Below, piece after piece: positions 54,545 through 64,000 of a DNA stretch of 64,000 bases. The notes below the pieces were generated by a model that was not told the origin of the DNA, made no database searches, and worked only from the letters and a program-made list of their open reading frames with translations. The DNA comes from Candidatus Roseilinea sp. (GTDB lineage: Bacteria > Chloroflexota > Anaerolineae > J036 > Brachytrichaceae). The DNA is taken from positions 1,276,393 to 1,340,392 of the forward strand of contig BPHV01000001.1 in assembly GCA_026003755.1 (NCBI GenBank), in the 5' to 3' direction. A program made the position numbers and the translations under genes. Numbering within the stretch: the first letter of the stretch is position 1; the number at the start of each line of letters is the position of its first letter.

Positions 54545-55590
54545 AGCGCTTCGCGCCGCTGATGCTGATCGTCGTCGTGATGGGCTTGGCCGGCCTGGCA
54601 CAATCGGCGCTGAACGACTACTACCAACGTGTGTTGTCGGTCATTGCGATCAACATCATCCTGGCCGTCAGCCTGAACCTGACCAACGGCTACAGCGGCG
54701 ACTTCTCGTTGGGTCATGCAGCCTTCATGGCGATCGGCGCGTACACGTCGGCCATCCTCACTTTGCCGGCGCGCACCAAGGCTGCGGCAATGCCCGATCT
54801 GCCGCCATGGCTCGCTCAGGCGGAGCTGCCGTTCATCGTCGCCGCGCTGGTCGGCGCCGGCCTGGCGGCGCTGGTCGCGTTCCTGGTGGGCATTCCGGTG
54901 CTGCGCCTGCGTGGGCATTACCTGGCCGTGGCCACGTTGGGGCTGATGGTGATCGTGCAAGTGGTGGCGCTGAACTGGCAGCCGGTCACGCGCGGCGCGC
55001 GCGGCATCAGTGGCTTGCCGCCGTTTACCACGCCGTTGTGGGCCTACGGCTGGATGTTGATCGCCGTTGCGGTCCTCTGGCGGATCGTTCACTCGCCGCT
55101 GGGACGGGCGATGATGGCCGTGCGCGAAGACGAGCTGGCCGCGGCATGCCGCGGCGTGTCGGTCTTCCGCACGCGCCTCCTGGCCTTCGTATGTGGCGCG
55201 CTCTTCGCCAGCATCGCTGGCGCGCTGTGGGCGCACCTCATCACCGCAATCACCCCATCGTCGTTCTCCTTTCTCATCACCTTCAACGTGGTCGCAATGG
55301 TGGTGATCGGCGGCGCGGGCAGCATCAGCGGATCGGTGATCGGCGCCGTGCTGATGACGCTGCTGCCGGAACTGCTGCGCCGCGTCGAGACGACGCTGGC
55401 CATCGGCGGCCAGCCGCTCTATGGCCTCAGCCAGATCGTCATCGCATTGATGATGCTGGCGGTGATGCTCTTCCGCCCGCAAGGCTTGATGGGCCGACGG
55501 GAGTTGCCGGATATGCTGGGCGGACGGATCGGTGCGCAACGCGCGCCCTCGCCGGCACCCGCCAAGGCTGCGGGCGAAGCGTCATCCTGA
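54541..55590 (+). CDS. livM: Branched-chain amino acid-type ABC permease LivM
   Basis: Second permease, 349 residues. NIILAVSLNLTNGYSGDFSL with GHAAFMAIGAYTSAIL is the LivM start pattern, RLRGHYLAVATLGLMVIVQV the middle, VREDELAAACRGVSVFRTRL the EAA-like loop and GAGSISGSVIGAVLMTLLPE the last part. The C-terminal 40 residues are an Ala/Pro-rich cytoplasmic tail. The frame is open from 54166, but ATG at 54541 is the coupled start. A 551-bp gap follows before the binding-protein gene. Confidence 0.93.
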   Translation: MKRFAPLMLIVVVMGLAGLAQSALNDYYQRVLSVIAINIILAVSLNLTNGYSGDFSLGHAAFMAIGAYTSAILTLPARTKAAAMPDLPPWLAQAELPFIVAALVGAGLAALVAFLVGIPVLRLRGHYLAVATLGLMVIVQVVALNWQPVTRGARGISGLPPFTTPLWAYGWMLIAVAVLWRIVHSPLGRAMMAVREDELAAACRGVSVFRTRLLAFVCGALFASIAGALWAHLITAITPSSFSFLITFNVVAMVVIGGAGSISGSVIGAVLMTLLPELLRRVETTLAIGGQPLYGLSQIVIALMMLAVMLFRPQGLMGRRELPDMLGGRIGAQRAPSPAPAKAAGEASS

Positions 55591-56141
55591 TTGGGCTTCA
55601 GCTACCTTGTGCGGCCTGTTGCACAGTCCGAGTCGAAAAGGTGACGAACGGAAAGACCTCCGGCGCGTGCGAATCCCATATCTGTTGTGCGCACGCCACA
55701 AGTCCAGCCATCCGAATCCTCCGCCGGCGGCGATTCCCCAGACCGCTGGGACGCCGGCAGCGCGGGGCGCTAGCGCAGATCGCGCTGTGGCGATCGAATC
55801 CGTGGGAGCAGGATGGTCTGGATCGGGGACGGGCGGAGGCGCCGGCGACGAATTGAGCGGATGATCGGACGGATTCAGCAGCGCCTGGCAGGGATGCGCA
55901 GGGTCAAGCGCGTGGCGGGACCGGAGCGGGCGATGGGGTTGTCGTTCGTGCAACCGGCCTCGATACCGCCTCGCGCCTATCAGGGGGCGTTTTGCTTCAA
56001 ACTCGCCTAAAAAGAGACAGTACCTGAACCGTGACACTTGCGCGCCATGGTGCTGTTCCTATAATGCTTCTGCTGGACGCACTCTTCCCTTCCGCGACGC
56101 AGAGAGACGCCCAGCTTTGAACGCAAAAAGGAGAAAGCACT
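55591..56141 (+). other. 551-bp intergenic region between livM and the binding-protein gene
   Basis: No convincing gene. A minus-strand frame (55582-56037) has biased Pro/Arg composition and no recognisable motif, so I treat it as noise. Near the 3' end, TTGCGC (56038-56043) and TATAAT (56060-56065) with a 16-bp spacer make a good promoter for the binding-protein gene, with a leader of about 70 nt and an AAGGAG ribosome binding site. The binding protein can therefore be transcribed independently of livGFHM. The first 400 bases show no repeat or RNA structure that I could name. Confidence 0.6.
56038..56065 (+). promoter_or_regulatory. Sigma-70-like promoter of the Liv-type binding-protein gene
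   Basis: TTGCGC and TATAAT are separated by 16 bp, about 75 bp upstream of the ATG at 56142. In contrast to the leaderless-type promoters elsewhere, this gene has a leader and an AAGGAG site. Confidence 0.65.
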
Positions 56142-57332
<1,191 letters not shown>

Positions 57333-57360
57333 CGCGGCCTTGGCCGTTGTATATGTGAAC

Positions 57361-57397
57361 GTTCGCGGGCGTGATCATGCACGCCCGCGAACCTTTT
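57361..57397 (+). terminator. Terminator or attenuator between the binding protein and the glutamine synthetase-like gene
   Basis: GTTCGCGGGCGT (57361-57372) and ACGCCCGCGAAC (57381-57392) make a perfect 12-bp stem with an 8-nt loop, followed by CTTTT. It ends 8 nt before the glutamine synthetase-like start codon, so expression of that gene depends on read-through of this hairpin or on a promoter inside it. Confidence 0.8.
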
Positions 57398-57404
57398 GCG
57401 CTCG

Positions 57405-58757
57405 ATGACTCCGATGGCCTCCGCAAACGACATTCTCAACCTCATTCGAGAGCACCACGTACGCTTCGTGCGCTTCATTTGGTGTGACAACGCCAACGTC
57501 ATCCGCGCCAAAGCCGTGCGCACGACGTTCATTCAGCCCTACCTAGATGGCGAAGGGGTGGGCATCGCGGCTGCGCAGCAAGCACTGCCGGTAATGTATG
57601 ACGCGCTCGCGCCGGGCAGCGGCCTCACCCCTGCCGGCGAGGCGCACATGCGCGCCGACTGGCACACGTTCACCATACTGCCCTACGCCCCCGGCCACGC
57701 CCGGGTGCTCACCGACATTTACGACGGCGCGCAGCCTTGGGCGCATTGCCCGCGCAGCTTCCTCCGCCGCATGATCGCCCGCGCTGCCGATCACGGCTTG
57801 CAGGTCTTTGCCGCCTTCGAGAACGAGTTCTCGCTCCTGCGTCCGTCAGAGCACGGTCCGCAGCCGTTCGACACCACCGTCTTCTGCCAGACCTGGGCGC
57901 TTGATCAGGCCGCGCCGATCATCAACGCCATCACCGATGCGCTGGAGGCGCAGGGGCTGCAGGTGGAGATGACCTACCCCGAATCCGGCCCCGGCCAGTT
58001 CGAGCTGCCGGTGCACTATGCCGATGCGCTGCGCGCCGCCGACAACCAGATCATCTTCCGCGAGACGGTGAAGGGTGTGGCGCGCCAACACGGCGCGCTA
58101 GCCTCGTTCGTCCCAAAGATCTATCCCGATAAAGCCGGCAACGGCGCACACCTGCACCTCAGCCTGCAACGCAACGGGCGCAGCATCGTGGTTGAACCGG
58201 ACCAGCCGCACATGCTCACTGCCGAGATGCGCGCGTTCATGGCCGGCGTTCTGCATCACCTCCCCGCGCTGATGGCGCTGACTACCCCCAGCACCAACAG
58301 CTTCAAGCGCATCCGCCCGCGTTTCTGGAGCGGCGCATACACCTGTTGGGGCATCGGCAATCGCGAGGCGGCGCTGCGCGCGCCACAGCCCGCTGCCGGC
58401 CAGCCCATCACCAACGTGGAGCTGAAGACCTCGGACGCCACCGCCAACCCCTACCTGTCGCTCGGCGCAGTGATCGCCGCCGGCGTGGACGGCTTGGCGA
58501 AAGGCATGACGCTCGGCGAGCCGGTCAACGGCGATCCGGCCGATCTATCCGAGGCGGAACGCGCAGCGCGCAGCATCCGTCAACTCCCCACCACGCTGGG
58601 CGAAGCCATTGCTGCGCTAGAACAAGACGCTGTGTTGCTCGATGCCCTGGGCGACGCGTTGGCCCGCTCATACCTCGCCGTGCGCCGCGCCGAATGGGAG
58701 GCGATGAAAGACCTGCCCCATGCGGAAGAGGTGCAATTGCTGCTAGAGCGCTACTGA
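57405..58757 (+). CDS. Glutamine synthetase-family gamma-glutamyl ligase
   Basis: GS-fold enzyme of 450 residues, ATP-dependent ligase of glutamate to an amine. The N-terminal beta-grasp domain has VRFVRFIWCDNANVIRAKAV. The catalytic domain has FAAFENEFSLL and ESGPGQFELPVHYADALRA with metal-binding Glu residues, AGNGAHLHLSLQ with the His, and NSFKRIRPRFWSGAYTCWG followed by NREAALR for ATP and glutamate binding. The standard DGSS-type ammonium-site region of true GlnA is not recognisable, which favours a GlnT/PuuA-like substrate such as an amine. The amidohydrolase 47 bp downstream completes a FluG-like pair. ATG at 57405 is chosen; TTG at 57396 lies within the terminator. Confidence 0.88.
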   Translation: MTPMASANDILNLIREHHVRFVRFIWCDNANVIRAKAVRTTFIQPYLDGEGVGIAAAQQALPVMYDALAPGSGLTPAGEAHMRADWHTFTILPYAPGHARVLTDIYDGAQPWAHCPRSFLRRMIARAADHGLQVFAAFENEFSLLRPSEHGPQPFDTTVFCQTWALDQAAPIINAITDALEAQGLQVEMTYPESGPGQFELPVHYADALRAADNQIIFRETVKGVARQHGALASFVPKIYPDKAGNGAHLHLSLQRNGRSIVVEPDQPHMLTAEMRAFMAGVLHHLPALMALTTPSTNSFKRIRPRFWSGAYTCWGIGNREAALRAPQPAAGQPITNVELKTSDATANPYLSLGAVIAAGVDGLAKGMTLGEPVNGDPADLSEAERAARSIRQLPTTLGEAIAALEQDAVLLDALGDALARSYLAVRRAEWEAMKDLPHAEEVQLLLERY

Positions 58758-58760
58758 ATC

Positions 58761-58785
58761 GCGCGTGGGGCGCTGCCCCACGCGC
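58761..58785 (+). other. Intercistronic hairpin between the ligase and amidohydrolase genes
   Basis: GCGCGTGGGGC (58761-58771) and GCCCCACGCGC (58775-58785) form a perfect 11-bp stem with a 3-nt loop. No T tract follows, so it may stabilise or process the mRNA rather than terminate it. Confidence 0.6.
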
Positions 58786-58804
58786 AACATCATCCTCGCT
58801 CCCG

Positions 58805-59944
58805 ATGGACCTCACCCACATTCGCATCCTCGATCATCACGCGCACAACCTGCTGACGCCGGAGGCCATGGCCGGCTTCACGCTCACCGCCGCCTTCACC
58901 GAAGGCTATGCCCAAGAGATCGTTTCGCAGCACGTGCGCGAAACCCTGTTCTTCAAACGCAGCCTGCGCCAGCTCGCCGAGGCGCTCGGCTGCGCGCCGA
59001 CGCTGGAAGGATTACTGGACGCACGCGAGCAGCTAGGCTACGAGCAAATCGCACAGACGCTGTTCGATGCCGGGGGGTTCGCAGCACTGCTGTTGGACGA
59101 TGGCTTCATGCCCGATCGCATCATGCCCACCGCCTGGCACAACCGCTTCGCACCCACCTACCGCTTCATCCGCATTGAACACCTGGCCGCGCAATTGATC
59201 GCCCAACACGCGCGCTGGCCCATGTTTGCAGAGGCCTTCCGCGCGGCGCTGGAAGCGCGCGGCCCCGACGTGGTTGGCTTCAAAAGCATCATCGCCTACC
59301 GCACCGGCCTGGGCATCGCGCCGCCAGAAGAGGACGCTGCGCAGCGATGCTTTGGCGAACTGCGCGCCCAGGCCGAACGCGGCCTTCCGGTGCGCATAGC
59401 GCACCCCCCGCTCAACCACTGGCTGGTGTGGACGATGATGATCATCGCCGCGCGCGATGGCGTGCCGGTGCAGTTCCACACCGGCTTCGGCGACCCCGAC
59501 CTCGACCTGCGCATGGCCAATCCCTTGCACCTGCGCGCGCTCTTCGAGCACGCCCCCTTTCGTGGTGCGCCGGTCGTGCTGCTGCACGCCAGCTACCCTT
59601 TCACGCGCGAGGCCGGCTACTTGGCGGCAGTCTATCCGAATGCTTACCTCGACCTCGGCTTGGCGCTGCCCTACCTCAGCCGAGCAGGCATGCGCTTTGC
59701 CGTGCGTGCTGCGCTGGAGCTGGCGCCGCTCAGCAAAATCATGTTCTCCACCGATGCTCACCTCATCCCAGAGACGTTCTACCTGGGCGCGCGCTGCGGG
59801 CGGGAGATCATCGCCGACGTGCTCTCTCAAGCAATCGCCGACGGCGACCTCTCGGCAGCCGAAGCGGACGCCGCCGCGCTGGACATCCTGCACCGCAACG
59901 CGGCGCGGCTTTACTTTGGTCAAGAGCACATTGGGCCGGCGTAG
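58805..59944 (+). CDS. Amidohydrolase family protein, FluG N-terminal domain-like
   Basis: TIM-barrel hydrolase of 379 residues. ILDHHAHNLL supplies the HxH metal site near the N-terminus; VVGFKSIIAYRTGLG has the Lys at the bridging position. IAHPPLNHWLVWTMMIIAA, PVQFHTGFGDPDLDL (His), VVLLHASYPFTREAGYLA (His) and IMFSTDAHLIPETFYLGA (Asp) follow the amidohydrolase-2 pattern. In fungal FluG the same kind of domain is fused to a glutamine synthetase-like domain; here they are separate adjacent genes. It may hydrolyse the gamma-glutamyl product or a related amide. ATG at 58805; the frame itself is open from 58346 inside the ligase gene. Confidence 0.88.
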   Translation: MDLTHIRILDHHAHNLLTPEAMAGFTLTAAFTEGYAQEIVSQHVRETLFFKRSLRQLAEALGCAPTLEGLLDAREQLGYEQIAQTLFDAGGFAALLLDDGFMPDRIMPTAWHNRFAPTYRFIRIEHLAAQLIAQHARWPMFAEAFRAALEARGPDVVGFKSIIAYRTGLGIAPPEEDAAQRCFGELRAQAERGLPVRIAHPPLNHWLVWTMMIIAARDGVPVQFHTGFGDPDLDLRMANPLHLRALFEHAPFRGAPVVLLHASYPFTREAGYLAAVYPNAYLDLGLALPYLSRAGMRFAVRAALELAPLSKIMFSTDAHLIPETFYLGARCGREIIADVLSQAIADGDLSAAEADAAALDILHRNAARLYFGQEHIGPA

Positions 59945-59988
59945 GCCAACACGCCGCGTCGCGAGGGGGCAAAGATGCGCGGGATGGG

Positions 59989-60480
59989 TCACCGCACCGA
60001 GCGTTTGTAGCGCGGGTCTTTGATTAACAAATACAGCGCCCCACGGGGATACCGCGCGCGGAAGAAACAATCTGCGCGCTGCGCGCCGCAGCCCACCATG
60101 GCAAGGCGCTGCGGGCCGGCCGGCGAACCAATCGGCAGCTCAGGGATGACCAGCTCCGGCACGCCGGCCTGCATCCCAAACGCGCGCAGCGCCTGCGCGG
60201 CGTGCAAGAGCGCTTCGGGAATGCCGCTCCGATTGGCCCATCCCCACAACCACGTGCCGCTATCCTCCGACTCGGCGCCGAGCACCTGCACGCTCAAGCG
60301 CAAGCTCGCCTCGTGCGGGCGTCGCAGCGCCAAAATGCCGCTGCTCACATCAAACGCCCATCCGCCTCCGCGCAGCATGGCCGCCAGGTAAATCTGCTTG
60401 TCAAACGATGCCGCGCCGTGTTCGGTGAACAGCGCCTCGAACTGCGCAGAAGCACGGGCAGGCCCGCGGTCGTCAGGCAT
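59989..60480 (-). CDS. DUF6882-like protein of unknown function
   Basis: A 163-residue soluble protein. ASFDKQIYLAAMLRGGGWAF near the start and VQVLGAESEDSGTWLWGWAN match the pattern of the DUF6882 family, where a Gly-Thr-Trp-x-Trp-x-Trp block is central. The C-terminus FRARYPRGALYLLIKDPRYK is basic. No catalytic motif is evident. ATG at 60480 (MPDDRGPARASAQFEALF) is chosen; the frame continues to 60588 and would overlap the next gene by a few bases. Function unknown. Confidence 0.72.
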   Translation of the reverse strand: MPDDRGPARASAQFEALFTEHGAASFDKQIYLAAMLRGGGWAFDVSSGILALRRPHEASLRLSVQVLGAESEDSGTWLWGWANRSGIPEALLHAAQALRAFGMQAGVPELVIPELPIGSPAGPQRLAMVGCGAQRADCFFRARYPRGALYLLIKDPRYKRSVR

Positions 60481-60584
60481 GATGCGCGGATTGTGTCGAG
60501 CGCCCGGCCAATCGTTCAGCTTGCCGCAGCATCCCCGGCCGAACCCATCGCCGATCATCGGAACATGCGGCATCGCAGCACACC

Positions 60585-63086
60585 TCATCGCACCGCGCGG
60601 GGCGCAAACACCCGCCGCAGCACCATCTCCGACTCAGCGTAACCGATGTCCGGCGCGTTGCCCTGCGGGCGCGGCCGGCCGAAGTAATCGGCGCTCACGC
60701 CCTCCGGCGCGCCGCCGTCAATCGCCAGGCTGACCGGCGCCAGCGCGTAATCCACCGCGTCCACGAAACGCGCCGGCCCGATAAACAGCGGCCCGGCCAA
60801 CGTCACCACGCCGCTGAGCGGCGCGCTCGCCCCGCCGATCAACACATGCGCCACCTGCGCCGTCCCGCCCAGCCGCGCCACACCCACCGTGTGCGAGGCG
60901 ATCAGCGTGTTGGTCAGATACGCCGCGCCGGCGTTCACACGCACCGCTTCGGCGCCGACCAGCGTGGGGCTGACCAGCGTGGCATGCAGCAAGATCAACG
61001 CGTCGTCGCCGCCATCGTGCGCGGCGCACACTGCTGCGCCCTGCCCGGCTGCGTTGCCGGCCCACAAGCTGTTCACCCAGCGCGCGCGGCTCCCCACCGT
61101 CATGCCGGCCAGGTGCAGGCCGCCGCCGCACTGCGCCGCGGCGTTGTCACGCCAGGTCACCCCTGCGCCGCCCACCGCCCCCCAGCCATACGCACCGCCG
61201 CCGTGCTCGGCTGCGCTGTTGCCGATAAAGGCGCTGCGCGTGATGATCGTCGCGCCGAACAGGGCCGCCCCGCCGCCCGATCCGTTGATGGCCAGCACAG
61301 CCAATGGCGCGAACGCTTCTCCGCTCGCGCCGGCCCAGGCCGGCCGGCTCCCGCCCAGCGCGCGGTTGCCGGCGAACGCGCTGCCGCTGATCGCCGCCGT
61401 GCCGAGCAACAGCGCGCCGCCGCCATTGGCCAGCGCGGTGTTGGCGGTGAACGTCACGCCCTCCAGCGCAGCCGCGCCCAGGGCGTACATCCCGCCGCCC
61501 TGGCGCGCGGTGTTGCTGAGGAACTGCGCCTCGCTCAGGCCGGCTGCGCCGCCGGCATACACCCCACCGCCAAAGCCTTGCGCACCCATCGCCTGATTGC
61601 CGACGAAAGCGACCGCGCTCAGGGTCACCGGCCCGGCGACCGAGAGGCCGCCGCCCCGACCGGCAGAGTTGCCGATCCAGGCGCTCCCGCTCAGCGCCAG
61701 CGTTGCGCTCACGTGCGCCCCGCCGCCGGCCACACCGGCGACATTCGCCGTGAAGGTGAGCGGCCCTTGCGCCAACAGGTTCGCCGCAACGAGCGCCCCT
61801 CCCCCCATGCCCTGCGCCGTGTTGCTCACGAAGGCCGCCACGCTCAACGTCACCGGCTGGGCAAAAAACGCCCCGCCGCCGGAAGCCCCGGCCGTGTTGC
61901 CGCTGAACTGCGCCTCGCTCAGGTCGGCGGCGCCGCTGACGTATAACCCGCCGCCCTCCTGCTGCGCCCGGTTGCCGGCAAACACGACGCCCTGACCTTC
62001 CAGCCGCGCCTGGTTGAACGCAAACGCCCCGCCGCCTCGCTCGCCGGCGGTGTTGCTCACAAAGGACACATGGCGCAACGCAGCCAGATCGCCGAAGGAA
62101 GACTGGTTGAAATACGCGCCGCCGCCGTGCATGGCCGCGCTGTTGCTGTAGAACGTGGTGTCGGTCAGCCAGGTGACCCAGTTGAAATGCGCGCCGCCGG
62201 TGCTCAGCAAAGTAGCCTGATTGTGCGCAAACGCCACGTCCTGCGCGTGCGTCTCGTTGCTGAAGATCGCCCCGCCGATGCCCCGCGCGATGTTGTGGGT
62301 AAAGGTGACATGGCGCAGCGTGGCGCGGTTGTCAAAGCGCGCGCCGCCGGCCTGGGTGCTGGCCGCGTTGCCGGCAAAGGTGCTGCTCAACACCGTGGCC
62401 GGCGCGTTGAAGCCAAAATTCGCCCCGCCGCCATAGCCCGCGCTGAAATCCGTCGCGGTGTTGCTGAGGAACGCCGATGCAACAATCCAGACCTCGGCGT
62501 TGAACGAGGCCCCGCCGCCGCGATAGCGCGCGACGTTGCTGACGAGCGCGCTGTGCGTCACCGTCGCCGGCCCGCCCACGTACAGCCCGCCGCCGGCGCC
62601 GTTGGTAGCCTCGCTCCCGCGGATCACCACGTTGCTGATCACCCCCGCCGACTCCAGCGCCACCCCACCGCCGGACTCAAACGGGTTGGTCCAGCGCCCG
62701 CCCTGCACGATCAGGCTCTCCAGCGTAAGCGGCTGCGTGGCATACACCACCCGGCCGGCCTGCTGCGCGTCCAGCACAGTCGGGTGCGCGTCCGGATCGC
62801 TGAGCGCCCAGTTCGTGAGGGTGTAGCCGCCGCGCAAGGTGAGCGGCTGGCCGATGGCGACCACCTGCGCGCCGCTCACACCCGCGCACACGCCGGCGAC
62901 TTTCACCACGTCGCCGGGCGCCGCCGCGCCCACCGCATCGCGCACCGCCTGCGCGTCAGGGCTGGAATACACCGTCGTCCCGTCAATCGTGGCAGAGCAC
63001 TGCTGCGCCCTGGCCGCCTGCGCGCCCAGCCCCAGCGCCGCGGCCAGCCCCGCGCCAACCCACAGCAGCTTCATTCCGCGTCTCAT
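60585..63086 (-). CDS. Secreted right-handed beta-helix repeat protein (polymorphic outer membrane protein-like)
   Basis: Very repetitive exported protein of 833 residues. An N-terminal signal (LLWVGAGLAAALGLGAQA) leads to PDAQAVRDAVGAAAPGDVVK and LTLRGGYTLTNWALSDPDAH, the usual opening of parallel beta-helix proteins. Then about twenty irregular turns of the pattern F-x-x-N-x-A-x-x-x-GGG-x (for example FVSNTAQGMGGGAL, WIGNSAGRGGGLS) extend over residues 140-700. The C-terminus AIDGGAPEGVSADYFGRPRP and APDIGYAESE is typical of such proteins. Probably a surface adhesin or polysaccharide-binding fibre. Its ATG overlaps the stop of the upstream gene as ATGA. Confidence 0.88.
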   Translation of the reverse strand: MRRGMKLLWVGAGLAAALGLGAQAARAQQCSATIDGTTVYSSPDAQAVRDAVGAAAPGDVVKVAGVCAGVSGAQVVAIGQPLTLRGGYTLTNWALSDPDAHPTVLDAQQAGRVVYATQPLTLESLIVQGGRWTNPFESGGGVALESAGVISNVVIRGSEATNGAGGGLYVGGPATVTHSALVSNVARYRGGGASFNAEVWIVASAFLSNTATDFSAGYGGGANFGFNAPATVLSSTFAGNAASTQAGGARFDNRATLRHVTFTHNIARGIGGAIFSNETHAQDVAFAHNQATLLSTGGAHFNWVTWLTDTTFYSNSAAMHGGGAYFNQSSFGDLAALRHVSFVSNTAGERGGGAFAFNQARLEGQGVVFAGNRAQQEGGGLYVSGAADLSEAQFSGNTAGASGGGAFFAQPVTLSVAAFVSNTAQGMGGGALVAANLLAQGPLTFTANVAGVAGGGAHVSATLALSGSAWIGNSAGRGGGLSVAGPVTLSAVAFVGNQAMGAQGFGGGVYAGGAAGLSEAQFLSNTARQGGGMYALGAAALEGVTFTANTALANGGGALLLGTAAISGSAFAGNRALGGSRPAWAGASGEAFAPLAVLAINGSGGGAALFGATIITRSAFIGNSAAEHGGGAYGWGAVGGAGVTWRDNAAAQCGGGLHLAGMTVGSRARWVNSLWAGNAAGQGAAVCAAHDGGDDALILLHATLVSPTLVGAEAVRVNAGAAYLTNTLIASHTVGVARLGGTAQVAHVLIGGASAPLSGVVTLAGPLFIGPARFVDAVDYALAPVSLAIDGGAPEGVSADYFGRPRPQGNAPDIGYAESEMVLRRVFAPRAVR

Positions 63087-64000
63087 TCCGCCCTCCGCGC
63101 CAACGGCAGATACAGGCGATAGGCACCGGGGATGAGCACACGCACCACGATCGGCGGGTCGTCCAACAGCGCCTGCGCCCCGGCCTCACCCTGCGCCGTC
63201 TCAGCCGCAACGCTCACAGCCGACATCGTCAGCGCGCCCAGCGCCGGGTCGGGCCGGCCGATGTGCACGAAGAACCACTCATCCGGCTCAGGCAGGCCGT
63301 CGTCCAGGATCGGCACGCTGATGGTCTTTTGCGTCTCGCCCGGCGCAAAGACCAGCACGCCGGCGGTGTAAGCGTAGTCGCTGCCGGCCTGCGCGGTGCC
63401 ATCCACCGTGGCATAGGTTAGACCCACCGCCATGGGCAGCGGCATAGCCAGCGCGACGGTGATCATCGCGCTGCCCTCCGCCTCCACGCCGGTAACTTGC
63501 AGCGGGTTCACCTGCGCCGGCGGCATCGTGATCGTCACCGGCAGCGTCAGGCTGATCTGCCCGTTGGCGTTCCACACCCGCACCGTGGCCAGATACACCC
63601 CCGGCGCGTCGTAGGCATGGGTTTGGTTCTGGCCCTGCAACTGCACGCCGTCGCCGAAGTCCCAGGCAAAGGTCAGCCCGCTGCCGCCGGAGGTGGTGGC
63701 TGTGAACTGCACAGCCTGCCCGACCGAGGCCGGCGCCAGCGCGCCGGCGCTCAGCCCAATCGGCGGGGCATCGGTGATCACCAGCGCGACGCTGGCGACC
63801 TGCGCGCCGAGCAAGTTGAACGCGGTGACGATGGCGGTGTAGGTCCCAATTGCGCCGTAGGCATGGTTGACCGACGCACCATAGGCCAGATTGCCGTCGC
63901 CCAGATCCCAGGTAAAGCTGACCGGCCATCCCGCATCCAGCGCAGCAGCCAGGAATGTCGGCTGGCCGAGGAAGGTCGGCCCGCTGGCCGTGGCGCTCAG
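63083..64000 (-). CDS. Secreted PKD / Calx-beta domain protein (5' end outside window)
   Basis: C-terminal part (305 codons visible) of a large exported protein; the frame is open to base 64000. Two PKD repeats are seen, each with the W-x-F/L-G-D-G motif (FTWDLGDGNLAYGASVNHAY and FAWDFGDGVQLQGQNQTHAY). Next comes a Calx-beta domain (ATVDGTAQAGSDYAYTAG, LVFAPGETQKTISVPILDDG, EPDEWFFVHI). The protein ends with PGAYRLYLPLARRAE, the I/V-YLPL-x-R tail common on Chloroflexota secreted proteins. It is translationally coupled to the beta-helix protein and both probably act at the cell surface. Confidence 0.88.
   Translation of the reverse strand: MSATASGPTFLGQPTFLAAALDAGWPVSFTWDLGDGNLAYGASVNHAYGAIGTYTAIVTAFNLLGAQVASVALVITDAPPIGLSAGALAPASVGQAVQFTATTSGGSGLTFAWDFGDGVQLQGQNQTHAYDAPGVYLATVRVWNANGQISLTLPVTITMPPAQVNPLQVTGVEAEGSAMITVALAMPLPMAVGLTYATVDGTAQAGSDYAYTAGVLVFAPGETQKTISVPILDDGLPEPDEWFFVHIGRPDPALGALTMSAVSVAAETAQGEAGAQALLDDPPIVVRVLIPGAYRLYLPLARRAE

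Noticed and set aside
55582-56037. Minus-strand open frame of 151 codons in the livM to binding-protein gap
   Set aside because: Pro/Arg-rich composition, no motif, no ribosome binding site, and it overlaps the end of livM.
60846-61946. Plus-strand open frame of 366 codons within the beta-helix gene
   Set aside because: It is the shadow of GC-rich repeats in the beta-helix protein and reads as low-complexity Arg/Ala sequence.

Overview
The window is GC-rich bacterial DNA that looks like Chloroflexota (Anaerolineae or Thermofonsia-like). The clues are lipoproteins whose signal peptide is followed by VEV/REVEVT or APAPTE/Q linkers, binding-protein-dependent sugar transporters without a local ATPase gene, a CpXC-type protein, a split glycine dehydrogenase subunit 2, an M16 peptidase pair and menaquinone-type NrfHA. 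The assignment is inference. No rRNA, tRNA, CRISPR, integrase or transposase was recognised.

Layout. 0-4.3 kb: a peptide-type ABC transporter (two permeases and a lipoprotein whose two halves are in swapped order). 4.6-12.7 kb: FtsY, an RraA-like remnant, a PPOX oxidoreductase, an NYN nuclease fused to a cold-shock-like domain, a fatty acid hydroxylase, a large membrane-anchored protein, GcvPB and an FKBP. 12.9-17.3 kb: NrfA and NrfH, a coiled-coil CpXC-like protein without its cysteines, and a TauE/SafE exporter. 17.3-22.6 kb: RNase HII, endonuclease IV and a uracil-DNA glycosylase, then PepA, LipM and a peroxiredoxin-like gene with an in-frame TGA in a UxxC motif (probable selenoprotein). 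22.8-26.4 kb: a sugar ABC transporter. 26.5-33.4 kb: MaoC plus CitE, cytochrome oxidase subunits IV and III, a nitrilase homologue without the catalytic Cys, a Gfo/Idh dehydrogenase, Dtd, an inositol monophosphatase homologue and AcpS. 33.4-41 kb: M16 pair, Ugd, Asd, RfbD and a Wzt-like polysaccharide export ATPase.

41-50.4 kb holds a broken glycosyltransferase and a sugar uptake and oxidation locus (SBP, MalF, MalG, zinc alcohol dehydrogenase, aldehyde dehydrogenase, MR/MLE enolase, cupin, GMC oxidoreductase with its small subunit). Most of these genes carry single-base frameshifts, often in homopolymers, so this stretch is either decaying or poorly sequenced. 52.1-60 kb is a complete Liv-type transporter followed by a glutamine synthetase-like ligase and an amidohydrolase, a split version of the fungal FluG architecture, which suggests uptake and gamma-glutamylation of an amine or amide. 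60-64 kb ends with a DUF6882-like protein and two overlapping genes for large secreted beta-helix and PKD/Calx-beta proteins.

A recurring theme is a TANNNT box 7-10 nt before the start codon of many stand-alone genes that lack a Shine-Dalgarno sequence, pointing to widespread leaderless transcription, while genes inside operons often have AGGAG-type ribosome binding sites.
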